Source: Amphibalanus amphitrite (lineage: Eukaryota > Arthropoda > Thecostraca > Balanomorpha > Balanidae). From it: a stretch of DNA of 64,000 nt. Below the pieces are notes generated by a model. That model saw only the letters and a list, made by a program, of their open reading frames with translations, searched no databases and was not told the origin of the DNA. The position numbers were made by a program, and so were the translations under genes. Location: positions 434,001 to 498,000 of the forward strand of contig NW_024881540.1 of assembly GCF_019059575.1 (NCBI RefSeq), read 5' to 3'. Shown one piece after another: positions 50,043 through 61,019 of this stretch; the first letter of the stretch is position 1; every line of letters starts with the position of its first letter.

Positions 50043-50909
50043 CAGGGGTGTAATTTTCCTAAAATGATTGTGGGTGCCCAGCTGTAGGGGCGCCCGGCGC
50101 CAGGCCGTTTTGGGGCGCGATAGATATTCTTTATGTGGGAGCCTAAATCAACACCGAATTTGATAACATTGCTAGCCGAATGGCGCTTCAAGTGACGTGT
50201 CTGACTAAGCAAATACACGCTTAAAAGTGGAAACTGACCGGAAGGACGTAAAAAGCTGTAGAGGGCGCCATCCAGTAGGAGGGGCACCAAATGTGGAGGC
50301 ACCAGACGGTTACGACTTACGAGGGCGCCGTGAGACGATGAAAAGGGCGCCATTCTCTTGGGAGGGCGCCGAGTGATTGAAAACGCTATGTGGTCCAGGG
50401 GCGCTAAGAGGCCAGAAGGGCGCCGCACAGTCAGTAGTGCTACGTTGGTGGGGACGTGGGGACGCCAGATGGTTACGAGGGCGCATTGAGATCATGAAAA
50501 GGGCGCCATTCTCGTAAAAGGGTGCCGAGTGATTGAAAACGCTATATGTGGTTCAGGGGCGCTGAGAGGCCAGAAGGGCGCCGAACAGTCGAGGGATGCA
50601 CGGTGAACAGAGACTTAAGGACGCGAGACGGTCAGGAGGGCGCCGTTAGACCATGAGAATGGCGCGGTGCTGTCAAAAGTGCGCCATTCTCCCAGAAGGG
50701 CGCCGAGTGATTAAAAACGCTATATTATCCATGAACGCGAGACGGTCAGGAGGACGCCGTTAGAGCATGCGAAGGGCACCGTACTCTCGAAAGGACGCTT
50801 GCAGCCTTGTAAAAGACTTGTGGGTGCATTTTCATCATTGTGTGGGCATACATAATTCAGGATTGTGGGTGCATATGCCCCCACAAAGAGATATAAAATT
50901 ACACCCCTG
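50043..50909. mobile_element. hAT-type element with internal tandem repeats (867 bp)
   Basis: The ends CAGGGGTGTAATTTT and the reverse are flanked by a perfect 8-bp duplication CATACGGG (50,035-50,042 and 50,910-50,917). Both hallmarks fit hAT. The interior is a set of degenerate repeats built on GAGGGCGCCGAGTGATT and AAAACGCTATAT. No transposase, so it is non-autonomous. Confidence 0.9.
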
Positions 50910-51253
50910 CATACGGGGGTGAACTGCCATTTTCGTTTAGTAAAAAATAAAATTAAAAAAAAAATCATCGTGTCAGGGCTGTGACGAAAAATAAGTGGCC
51001 TAAATCCGATGAGAAAACAGGATTTGGGGGTACCCTAGGTTTGGCTCCTTGAGCCATGGTGCCCCCCCCTTGTCTCAAATCGTTCCGCCGCCTATGTGTT
51101 TTACGGAGCGAGCGGAGTCTTACGTAGAAAAACGGAAATTTCCGAGTATGAGCGGCCGGCCGGCCCGTGGTCACGATTTTGCGACGCTTATATCTCAGCA
51201 ACCACTTGACCGATTTACATGCGGTAATTTTTGTAGGGTAGCTTCATTCCTTC

Positions 51254-51445
51254 TACCGACGGGGGGGGGGCGTAAAAACGCCCCCCCCCCAGCACAGCGC
51301 GGGTTACGCCATGATAAATGTATGGGCCCTTTTCACCGTGCAAGGGCCCTTTTCACCATGGGCTCCTTTCACTATGCATGCCGCATGGGCCCTTTTCACC
51401 CTATAGTACCCCAGTCAAAAATTCGTGGCGCCGCCCCTGCCTACT
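51254..51445. repeat. G/C-run hairpin, GGGCCCTTTTCACC array and hAT-like end
   Basis: A 10-G/10-C hairpin around GTAAAAAC, then four copies of GGGCCCTTTTCACC-like units (51,325-51,405), then TTCGTGGCGCCGCCCCTG, a hAT-like right end resembling the CAGTGGCGGCGCCACG start at 54,832. Confidence 0.6.
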
Positions 51446-52949
51446 AAAGCGAAACAATTTGAACTCCACGTGTCTTGTTGAGAGCTTTCGATTGCCGCTT
51501 TTCCCGTCTTTCTACGACCATCGCGATCGGTTCGAAGTTGGCCAGGGCGCTGTAAAATATGCCCCGCCCCCTCCCCAGCCTATGGCTGAAAGGCCCAACA
51601 TTCCATTTGTGAAAAATAATATTGACACTGTTCGTCACACTGCAGGCTAAGCACATGCAATAATCACCTTTTGTAATGATCCAAGATATAAAAAGCGTCA
51701 AACTCGCTTGCTGAATAAATTATCGCCGTTTTCTGCACTCCGCTATTGTCAAGTTCCCGATCCATCTTCCCACCAATGCTACGCAGACGGGCGACGCGAT
51801 ATCCGACGTCCAAGGCTGCTGATGTTGGTGTCATCACCGTTCCCGCTCTATACGTCCGAGACCATAGCAGTGCATTTGTATGCTCATTTTGAGTCGATGG
51901 AGAGATTTTAGGCTAAACCGATCACCGGCCGCCTGGTGCGCCATAGTGGCTAAGCCCAAGGCTAAGCCCGCCTCACCCTGTTGAGTCTGGGAAGTCCCGG
52001 TCGGACAAGCTCAAGCTACCCAGCCCCTCCAAACGGTCTCTCCGGATGAATGTGCTCCTGGAGGTCACCCGCCACTGGCTTCATGGTTGGGTGATCTGTG
52101 ATCACGGGGGTGATCTTCACCCTCAGTCCGGACAGGGAAATATGATTACATAAGGATGTGGGTGGGCTGAACCGGCGATTAAACGAACAATTTTAGCACT
52201 GTCCAGTGTCCAGGCATCTAAATGGGCCCACAAGTTGCGCTTAGTTCGGAGCTCGGGACTGAAATCGAGCCAACTCTTACTCCTTAGCTAGCTGAAAGAG
52301 ATTGATTGTCACACGCTCTTTGAGCGTGTTTAGCCGTTTTTTTCCCCTGGGGTAGCCCTCCGTCTTGTCCAAGGCACGCCAGTCCGCTGAGGTCGCGTGG
52401 AAGGCGCGGGGGTCGCGGGATGTCACGCAGCCGGTCGGCCGGCCGGCGGCTGTTCCGGAACGAGGCAAGGTCGCCGCGGCCTCGCACCGTTTCCTTATCG
52501 CGCCGGGCGGTCCTTCCGGAGCCGAGGTGGCGGCGGACAGACACCTGCCGTGACGTGCGCGGCACCTGTACGGCTAGAGCGGTGCTGGCCGTCCCTCGCA
52601 CGACATGCGCCGCGGAACGGCACGCACCCCATTCAACAATGCTCTTTTGGATCTCCTGACGAGTCACCACAACCTAGCACAAACGTTCATTCTGGGACCC
52701 TGGCACTGCATCACGTAGGACGGTTATGTAACAAACTTCACTCCCATTACTCCGAAGGCTAAGTTGGTGTCTAGAAAGGTTGCCCCCGCCGATCACCCGC
52801 CGATCCATAGCCCTCTGCCCATAACCCTCCGCTCTGTGCCCCCTCCCCACAGCCCCATCGGCTCCCCTGTCCGACCTGTTGACCAAATCACCTTGAGGTA
52901 GCGGGTCGGTCACAATCTCTCTTCGGCCTCTATTGTCGCCTAGAGTCAC
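51446..52949. other. Unannotated DNA, GC-rich from 52,340 to 52,640
   Basis: A GCTTTCGATTGCCG...TCTTTCTACGACC stretch (51,485-51,530) is the inverted relative of 47,078. The GC-rich block has overlapping frames on both strands (up to 128 codons) with arginine/alanine-rich low-complexity content. No host gene recognised. Part of this block could be decayed upstream sequence of the Ty3-like element that follows. Confidence 0.35.
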
Positions 52950-53240
52950 GCTAATGTCCCGGCGTCAGCGTGACAAACTCATGGTCGTTCTCGTTTTCAC
53001 TAAATCACCTTTGGTCCCGATCGGCAAAAACCATTCCTCACTGGTCCAGCGAAGGGGAGGCATCCCCTCGGATTGGTCGTCTCCCCGATAAGGGCGATGG
53101 TGACCTTTGTTGTCAAGGGCCGGGCCAATAAACTTCACGCAGTTCCGGGTCAAGCTGTTCCGGGTGGGGTATCATCCTCAGTCGAACGGCATCCAGGCAG
53201 CGCTGGTGGTAACGAATTTCATCAAATATTTGAAGGGCCA
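52950..53240 (+). pseudogene. Broken Ty3-type integrase fragment
   Basis: One frame gives KLMVVLVFTKSPLVPI near 52,977, which matches the start of a retroviral-type integrase core (FTK after the first Asp region). A frame near 53,150-53,200 gives FRVGYHPQSNGIQAA, the YHPQxNG segment before the catalytic Glu; that Glu appears replaced (Gln). Frameshifts separate them. It is a degraded LTR-retrotransposon piece; long terminal repeats and reverse transcriptase were not found nearby. Confidence 0.55.
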
Positions 53241-53324
53241 ACCGTTTAATAAAAGTCACTAAAGGTTGAAATGTTGTCAGTTGTCACAACTCAAAACTCT
53301 TCGTTTAATTTGTAATTTTCAGCA

Positions 53325-53472
53325 TAAGCGGCTGAACGGGGAGAGCACCGGGGCACCGTACCCACTTTGATTTTGACATTTTAACATTAGCCCTATGGGC
53401 GTTGCACGGAAAGAATGGGACCAAAAGTCGGCAGTGCCCCCACCCCCTTAATTGAAGGTGTTCCGCCGCTAA
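53325..53472. mobile_element. 148-bp MITE with TWAGCGGC ends
   Basis: The ends TAAGCGGCTGAAC and (reverse) TTAGCGGCGGAAC surround GGGGCACCGTACCC and AGCCCTATGGGCGTTGCA blocks also present at about 9,030-9,100. It is a short internally deleted relative of the CATAGGCGG-ended family. Confidence 0.6.
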
Positions 53473-53599
53473 TGATTTTCAGTAGCGCAACAAACATTTC
53501 CGGAACGTCAATTGTGAGAGATGAATATTCAGTCAAACATCAGGATAGTGGGCACTGATCATACCTATAGGTACCTAAGTGATTCTGTTCACGTACAGT

Positions 53600-54735
53600 A
53601 GGCATTCCAAACAATGATGCGTTGTGCCGTGTGTCGTGTATGTAACCGAGGACAGTCCCGCCCTCCTCAAGCACGCACGCGGTCGCCTCGGTTCGTAATT
53701 TCGTCATCCAACCACCGTGGTGTCGGGGGACGACAGATGGCGGCCCCGCACCGCAACGGGAGCGTCACGGACCACGGTACGCCGCGCGGCGACCCGCCCA
53801 CTGCACGGCCGACGACCTTGTCTGTATGTATGACTCGGTCGGAACCTCCGAAGGCCGTCACCGGAACTCAGTGAATCACTCGAGTCAGACCAAAGCCCCG
53901 CTGCCGGACGCTAATCGATTGTCAAACGGCGAGCCCCGCAACTACAAAACGAGAGCGTGAAGCTGCACCTCGAGAAGCTGACTGCTGATCGGTAACAAAT
54001 TGTATGGCCTCAAGTCGACCGTAAGCCCTTACCTACTGTCCGCCGTGTCCGGTCAACGACACATAGGTCGGTTTTTAGGCTTTAGATAAAAGCAGGACAA
54101 CTTCACGCACTGATGTCAGGTAGCGCAGGCTCCCCTACAGGACAGGCGTCACGGGCATTGCACGCTTTGCCCCAAGACACTCTCGGTGTTTTCCCATCCC
54201 GTCGCGTGAAAGGATTTCATTCAGTCCAATTTTAATTTCATTGTTCCAGTCTCCACCAGACTTCTCTGTTTTCGGTCTAGTCTCCAACGTCAGTCAGGGG
54301 TGGGTCATGGCAACAACACAGATCCCCCTGATAACTCGACTAAAAGGCTCCCCTGTCTGTCGTGCTGTGAGGGCGGCCGGACCGTTACGGGCCGGCCGGC
54401 CGGTACAAGGCTGGTGGCTCCGGCCGGCCGGTCGGCGCCACTCGGTCAAGGCGCGGGGGGCGGCGCCGGCGCGCCCGCCGCCAGTGACCCTGGCCGTGAC
54501 GGCTGCTGTCGGCCGCCAGGACCGCCGCCACGGTCACGGCCGCGCGGGCATCTTTACCGGGCTCGCAGAAATGGGCAGCGGACTTCATTGTTTGACGATT
54601 ATGGTAGCTATGAACTTATTCAAAAACGGGTATCTGAGCAATCGAAGGAAAAAGCAAACCAGTTTGGAGCAATTCGGGACTAAAAATTCCATTAATTGAG
54701 TGGAATAGGTTTCGCGAAACGTCAAGTAACTGACA
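53600..54735. other. GC- and CpG-rich stretch without a recognised gene
   Basis: CpG-dense blocks at 53,640-53,870 and 54,360-54,560 (GGCCGGCCGGCC runs) with frames on both strands, up to 152 codons at 54,241-54,699. That frame is Arg/Pro/Gly-rich in the middle and shows no domain. It could be an exon or promoter island, but nothing supports either. Confidence 0.35.
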
Positions 54736-54830
54736 TCCGTCAACTATGTGAGTGACAGGTGAATAGCCAATTGTTTCTTACAATGCATGACATTATTCTT
54801 TTTGTAGCTTTCGCGTTTGAAAAAGTGAAA

Positions 54831-55480
54831 CCAGTGGCGGCGCCACGAATTTTCGCCAGTGGGGGCAAGATTGAGGTGACTCGACTTTTGTCTGATACGC
54901 CGATCTGCAAAATCCATGAGCATCGCGGGCCCGATGCTCAATCAATATCAATGGCGAATATTTCCGATACCTCACGAACGCTTAGAAATAGAAAGACGGA
55001 ACTCGCTGTACCTTATCACCATTAATTTGACATCTTTTGAGGCAAAAAAAATTGGACCTAGCCTCCTTGATAACGTCTAAGGGCCGGTTTTTCTAGACTC
55101 CTCCACGGCAAACTTCGGCGTCACAGACGTGAACTTCAACCAGGGCATATTTTAAGGATTTTTCACTGCGTCCCAAAGGTGGCATAGGGCACACGCTTTG
55201 ATCGGAAAGGGCACATTGCAAGCGAAATAGTATATAATGCAAGTGAGATAATGTACAGATACATTGTGTACTGTGCTGGTGGAGGGGCACTGCAAGCGGG
55301 ATATTGGGAGCGGGCTGTGATTGCTTTTGGCCAGTCTCGAAATTCGCCCAGTCGTAGTGCGTTCTTTATCCGCATTCAAAGGGCGGACCGGCGATTTAAT
55401 GACATTTACCTACATTGTTGTTAGTCACTCGTTTTCCTGAACAGCGTTGAGCGTGTTTGACCTCCCTTGACGCACCAAAT
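54831..55480. other. hAT-like left end and unannotated DNA
   Basis: CAGTGGCGGCGCCACGAATT at 54,832 is a typical hAT start, followed by GCCAGTGGGGGCAAG; the partner end is not identified. The remainder shows no gene. Confidence 0.4.
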
Positions 55481-56245
55481 TGTAGGGGAGATCCGTGTAA
55501 GACGCCCAGGGTCGGTAAGAGGCCCCATCGTTTTTTTTACCAAACCAATAATGTTATTTATTTTTTGATGTTCTTGTAAAGCAGAAGCCCTCTTGAAACA
55601 ACAACTCACGAAACCTGAGGTATCAGGTGCGTCGCAGCGACTTTTGGTAAGCCTGTTTCTGTTTTTGCCCCTTTACTTGCTAGATATATGCATCTTTATC
55701 ACCCTTATATATCTGAAAAAACAATGGCTATCAAATGCAATCTTATCTCATCGAAATTGTCACATGTTAGCTTCAGAATAGACCATGTTCTGGTGCGCTG
55801 CAAATGTCTCATAAACCATAAATATTGTGACGTTAAAACACTGCATTTTTTTAAGAGGCCCTCCCTTCGAGGATTATAAAACGCCCCCCGATAAAAAACG
55901 CCCCCGATGCTAAAACGCCTGCACCTGCGGCAGGCGTGGCATTCTTTTTTCAAGGAGTTTGTTTTTGTTTCTTTTTTTTCTGTTTCTTTTTCTAGAGGTA
56001 ATAGGTACAATTTTCGTTGGTCATCAGCGTTTGGTTGTGCTAGTTTTCGCATTGTTCGAGCGCTTTGGAAGTGTTATTGGTTTCGATAACACCGTATTTG
56101 CTTAGCTTTTCGAAATAAAAGGCCTTGCAGCTGTGTTCGCAAAACGTCTTTTACAAGTCGACTTGCCTTGTTAAACGCCCGAGGGGGGGGGGGGGGGGGG
56201 CGTCTTACCATACCCATAGTGTAAGAGGCCCTTTTGCAACTTTTT
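55481..56245. repeat. Region with GTAAGACGCCC / GTAAGAGGCCC boxes
   Basis: The pair GTAAGACGCCC and GTAAGAGGCCCC (55,494-55,524) recurs as GGGCGTCTTACC...GTAAGAGGCCC at 56,199-56,232, and as AAGAGGCCC plus several AAACGCC(CCC) at 55,852-55,912. A G-run lies before the right set. Possibly ends of an unrecognised element; no coding. Confidence 0.4.
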
Positions 56246-57290
56246 CCAAAATGTTAAAGTTTACGGTTTGTGTACCCCCTAGATTCATTTTGAATGCAAA
56301 TATGTATGGGAAAATGATGCATGCTCACAGCGCATGCACACGTTAGCTCTTAAATATTATCAGTTGTCTAAAAATAGCAACTGAGCTTAAGGGGGGGCCT
56401 CCTGCACCACTCTCCCCTACCTATGCTTAGAGAATAAAAATGAATATGCACATGATTAAAATGTGATACATACGTCTCTTCATGCGTTTTTCACCCTTAT
56501 CAATCGATTCAAATTAGAGGTTGACGTGTGAAACATTGCCAATTTGCATTGAAGATACTATGTGTTTGAAATAATTAGATGACGTAAGGTCAAACAGTAC
56601 CCACCTAAGTTGTGACAAGAAATCATCGGATTTTAAAGCTACATAAAAAATCCATCATAGATTAATGCTTTGGATGAACGGATGCTTTGGATGCTTCGGA
56701 TTTCGCTTCCTTACTGCCTATCATGTAATATAACCCAAACTTTTCCCAATGGAAGTTCCTTTGTTTAATTATTATGCCCAGAAATGTGTCGATTTTGTGC
56801 CATTTCCGGTCGCTTTGGGGGGGGGGGGAGGAGCATGGCCCCGTGGCCCCCTCTATATCCTCCTATGGCCAGACGGCCATGACGGCCCTGATCTGACCGT
56901 ATGCCATCAAATGTCAAACTTCGCAATGATGCGATATTTTTTTCGGAAAACGTGCCGGTATCTCAAAAACTATGATAGCTAGGAGGGCGCAATCGATAGG
57001 AGAAAAGCAATCGATATATTTTGAACAGCTCTTTCGTCAATATTTCGTCAGAATTGAGTTCAGATCAACGGTTAAGGCTCCATAGCCAGAAACGGGTAAA
57101 ATTACAATTTTTGTCAATATAGGTTTCATGAAAAGCTTTTGAACTAAAAAAAGGTAGAGAATTTTCGTTTGGCCGATCGTTCTTCTCTCATTTTTACCTC
57201 GAAATGTCAAGGTCAGAACTTGACCTCACATTAAGGTCATTTCGTGACCAAGATAGATCATGTCGCATATCAGTCGATGCGTTTCGATGA
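56246..57290. other. Unannotated AT-rich DNA
   Basis: No gene seen. A G-run at about 56,817-56,830 with a GGCCATGACGGCC-type inverted motif, and TGACCT motifs at 57,205-57,250. Confidence 0.4.
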
Positions 57291-57696
57291 GGTACCTTAA
57301 AACAATGATACAATCCAATGTGCATGCAAAAGCCCTGTAGGGCCGGATTTTGGGCCAGGCTCCGGGCCTGCGGGCTCCAACTTGACATCTCTAAACAGGA
57401 CTTTAGGGAAGGGGAGGACACAGAGTCTGAGCCCTAAGGACAGAGCAGGCACAGGCCATGAAGCTAAGATAAGACGGATACTTGAGGGCTGGGTAGGATG
57501 CAGGGTCCGAGGGCAAAGCAAGGCGCGGGTCTGAGGCTATCATTACACAAGGCCGGAGAGTAGTGCAAGACACAGGGCCTTAGAACAACTGATGATCAAC
57601 ACACCTGGCAGGGCAACACGCAGGATCTTAGAGCAGGGCAAGAAATAGTACCTAAAGGTAGAGCAAGACATAAGACACAGGTATGGCACAAGGCCC

Positions 57697-57763
57697 GAAA
57701 CACCGCCCACGTCTTGTCATACCTTCGGGCCCCGAAGGTATGACAAGACGTGGGCGGTGTTTC
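57697..57763. repeat. Perfect 67-bp palindrome
   Basis: Two 33-base arms (57,697-57,729 and 57,731-57,763) are exact reverse complements around one C. The arm starts GAAACACCGCCCACG and ends ATACCTTCGGG. Symmetry stops immediately outside. Confidence 0.95.
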
Positions 57764-57896
57764 ACGGACGCTGCTATCAAATTCCGCGAGCTGACGTCAT
57801 ACTTGTGGTAGTGTTTGAGCAATGGGCCTGTTGATGTCTCCTTGGAAACCCAATTTGACACGTGTAATAGCAGCGTGCTGCTATCACCGGTGAAAC
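57757..57896. mobile_element. 140-bp MITE with TGTTTCAC ends
   Basis: TGTTTCACGGACGCTGCTATCA at the left meets an inverted, longer version at the right (AGCAGCGTGCTGCTATCACCGGTGAAACA), with a second inner repeat of the GCTGCTAT block. It overlaps the palindrome by a few bases, so the palindrome may have formed at its end. No target duplication certain. Confidence 0.5.
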
Positions 57897-58216
57897 AGGG
57901 CCAGGGTATGGGGCCTGAGGGCAGGGCAAGGCTCAGGGCATGAAGTCAGAACAAAGCACGGGTTCTGAGGACAGGTAAGGGCACGGGGCATGAGGACGGG
58001 AAACGGCACGGGACCTGAGGGCGGGAGACACCACAGGGCCTGATGACAGGGCAGGGCACAGCGCCTGAGAGCGGGCATGGGACACGAGACCTTAGGGCAA
58101 TGCAGAATACAGGGCTTGAGGGCAGAGTAGGACACAGGGTCTCATGGCATGGGACGGCACAAGGCCTGGCAACAGGGCAGAGCACAGCAACTTAGGGCGA
58201 GGCAGGGCACGGGCCG

Positions 58217-58282
58217 CGTATATTCGGATGCAGTATGAGTAGAGCATGGGTCCCGAAAAATTCTTCAGAAACTAGAGAAATT
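58217..58282. repeat. 66-bp block, inverted partner at 59,890-59,958
   Basis: CGTATATTCGGATGCAGTATGAG... through AGAAACTAGAGAAATT returns in reverse 1.6 kb away with few mismatches. Each copy borders one of the two GC-rich minisatellites, but the arrays run in the same direction, so this is not one simple inversion. Confidence 0.85.
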
Positions 58283-58826
58283 ATCGCGGCCACCGGCATT
58301 TAGGCGGATCTGCTCGTGCTTTTGTCACTGGAGCGCTTCTTTCACGGAGATTGCGCCGGCCGCCTGCAACGGACGAAAAATACACGGCTTTGCAATCCGG
58401 CTGATCGTGGGAAAATACAGCCGGAGGTCTCGGATCTATGCAGGTATACCACCGGGAGAGATGTATTTATTGTATAGTATATACCACTGGCTCGATGTAT
58501 AGCCTGCAAGTTGGCTTTGGTGCAAACATGTCAAACAGGGTATAGGGCGGATCGATGTAAGCAAATCAGACGTTCAATTGACAATTTCCGATTCTTATTC
58601 GATAATTACGACCAATTATATTTTATTTTGGGAAGTGTTATTGGGACCGGAGCAATAAAATCTCATTTTCCCCTGTCTCCTTACCTATCTCCCAAACCCC
58701 TTGCGATCACGATCATCTTTCCTCTCTTTAGGTATCAGTCTCCTTCCCGTCCTCCCCGAGTCTCTGACAAGTAATATCCATATCTCTAAGTCTTTTCCTT
58801 CATCTGATCCTCCTTTCTCTCACCAC

Positions 58827-59282
<456 letters not shown>

Positions 59283-59394
59283 GGTGCAACTTTTCCCAAA
59301 TAGTTCTTGGAACGTCACACAGTATATCGAACCCACATATTACATAGAGGTGCAACTTTTTCAGGTCCCACGTTCACCACGTCCAACGTTCTAA

Positions 59395-59615
59395 CAGGTC
59401 CCAATTTTCCTGCCTTTTGGGTCATTGACCTGACCTGGAAGGTCAACCGATGACCTAGGACCTTAAAATTGGGTATCATCGGCTTCCTCTCGTCGCGGGC
59501 AACACGCTGGTTTTTTCCGCGAAGCTCTAGCTTGATCAGGAGCGAAACGGCAAGGGGTTATACCTTATACGTTCGCGGCTGGAAAAAAACACCTATACGG
59601 GCGAGGGTCAGGTTG
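59395..59615. mobile_element. Decayed end related to P1/P2/X interior
   Basis: GACCTGACCTGGAAGGTCA...ACCTTAAAATTGGGTATCATC...TTTTTTCCGCGAAGCTCTAGC...GAGCGAAACGGC and a final CGGGCGAGGGTCAG parallel the right half of P1 and the X segment at 43,310-43,480. The terminal GGGTTAA has become GGGTCAG; no left end is found. Confidence 0.55.
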
Positions 59616-59889
59616 AAAATATTAATTTGGTTCAAAACGATGATGTAGATAAGTTAGTTATATAAATTAAATCTAAATATCCTATGACGAGAGCGATGGA
59701 CATTTTTGGTATGCAGTGTTACCCATTGAAAACAGGTCAAAGCTATTGAGTTTTTAATTTAGTGGTCGTCGCTTACTAATCATGCGGCATACACGCCGCA
59801 CATAACCGCCAATGCCGCAACGCAGCTTAAATTTCGAAGTAAGCATTTAGTCTCACCCGCATTCATATGGTACCCGTCGTGTGTGTCCG

Positions 59890-59958
59890 AGAATTTCTCT
59901 AGTTTCTGAGGAATTTTTCGGGACCCATGCTCTGCTCATACTGCATCCGAATATACGC
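59890..59958. repeat. Inverted partner of 58,217-58,282
   Basis: See the partner; it starts GAATTTCTCTAGTTTCTGAG and leads straight into the second minisatellite. Confidence 0.85.
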
Positions 59959-59964
59959 GCACGG

Positions 59965-60540
59965 GCCTGAGGGCGATACAACGCATAAGGCTTAATGGCA
60001 GAATAGGGCACAGGGTCTAAGGGCAGGGCAATGCACAATTTGCACATTGCACATGAGGCCAGGAAGCAGAACATGACAGGACAGGGCCTGAGGCAGGGCA
60101 AGGCATTAGGCTCGAGGATGGGCGCGGGGCCGGGGCATGAGGACATAGGAAGGCACAAGGCCTGATGGCAGGGCAGGGCACATTACCTGAAGACAAGGCA
60201 GCGGCACGGGGTCTGATGGCAGGACGTGTCACAAGGCTTGAGGGCAGAGAAGGGCAGGGGCCCCAAACTAGGGTAGGGCAGGGCACGGGGCCAAAAGACG
60301 GGAAGGCAGCGCATCAAATTTCCAGGCAGAATATATAAAGTATCGTGTTTGAGGGCAGGGTAGAGCGGGGCACAGGGCCTGAATGCAGAGCAGGGCACTG
60401 GGCCTGAAGAAAGGGCAGGGCAAGGTACAAGACCTTAGGACAGGGCACTGGGCAGGGCACATATCCTAGGGTATAGAAGGGAAGAACATAATAAGGTGTA
60501 TGACCAAGGGTAGGGTAGGGCACAAGGATTAGAGAGGGCA
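59965..60540. repeat. GC-rich minisatellite, second block
   Basis: Same unit type as 57,290-58,215 (GGGCAGGGCACAGGGCCTGA), more degenerate, with an AT-rich break at 60,325-60,350. Confidence 0.8.
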
Positions 60541-60659
60541 TGTATGTGCTTAGGTACATAGTAAATCAGGGCACAAAGCAATCGGAAAGCCAACATCTTT
60601 TACACAGTAAAAGACCGAGGCATGTTACTTATTTTTGCTCGCACTTTTCGGCTGAAACC

Positions 60660-60750
60660 GTGGCATTTCAGTGTGGGACGCAGTGGTCCAAATTTCGCGA
60701 GGGCTGCGTCCCAAAGGCAGGGGGCTGCGTCCCAAAATGGGACGCAGTCA
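60660..60750. repeat. GGGACGCAG / CTGCGTCCC boxes with a hairpin
   Basis: Four boxes in alternating orientation. The last two form a hairpin with 10-bp arms around AAA at 60,725-60,747. A related CTGCGTCCCAAAGG box is at 55,167. Confidence 0.7.
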
Positions 60751-61019
60751 GTATGTTAAAATATGGCCTGACTTCAACCAGAGTCCAGATGCCCAAAATA
60801 GAGTTTTAGAGATAAAGACAGATTACGAGCACGGTTGTGTAGCATTTGACCTAGAAAAAGTACTTAAGTAGCTTTGGTGACCTCAGGTCAGAGGTCAGGT
60901 CAACGACTCTTAGCTGGGACTTTAGTTTTTCGCAAATCAAAATAACTTCAGCAAAAATGGTCCTAGAGCTACGGCAGTGGTACCTTCGCATTCGTCCTGT
61001 CGAGACGCGTCGAATGGCA

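Larger units (their letters stand above)
49060..51094. mobile_element. CATAGGCGG-ended element with minisatellite and hAT insert
   Basis: The ends TAGGCGGCGGAAC and the reverse (GTTCCGCCGCCTA) face each other across 2.03 kb. The left end continues into GGGGCACCGGGGCACCGTGCCCC hairpins like those at 9,072. The interior holds a 20-24-bp minisatellite and a complete hAT-type element with its own duplication. No transposase. Element borders rest on 13 bp of inverted identity. Confidence 0.6.
57290..58215. repeat. GC-rich minisatellite (GGGCAnGGCACAGGGCCTGAG)
   Basis: Degenerate units of about 25-28 bp, purine-rich on this strand, in the same orientation as the array at 59,965-60,540. Interrupted by the 67-bp palindrome and a MITE at 57,697-57,896. 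Confidence 0.8.

Noticed and set aside
46981..51303. A 4.3-kb TTAA element with CCCGCGC ends enclosing C and the CATAGGCGG element
   Set aside because: Only about 10 terminal bases agree, the right flank reads TTAC rather than TTAA, and element A does not resume after it.
54241..54699. A 152-codon open frame as a host gene
   Set aside because: High-GC stretch with other long frames overlapping it; no start context, splice pattern or domain supports it.
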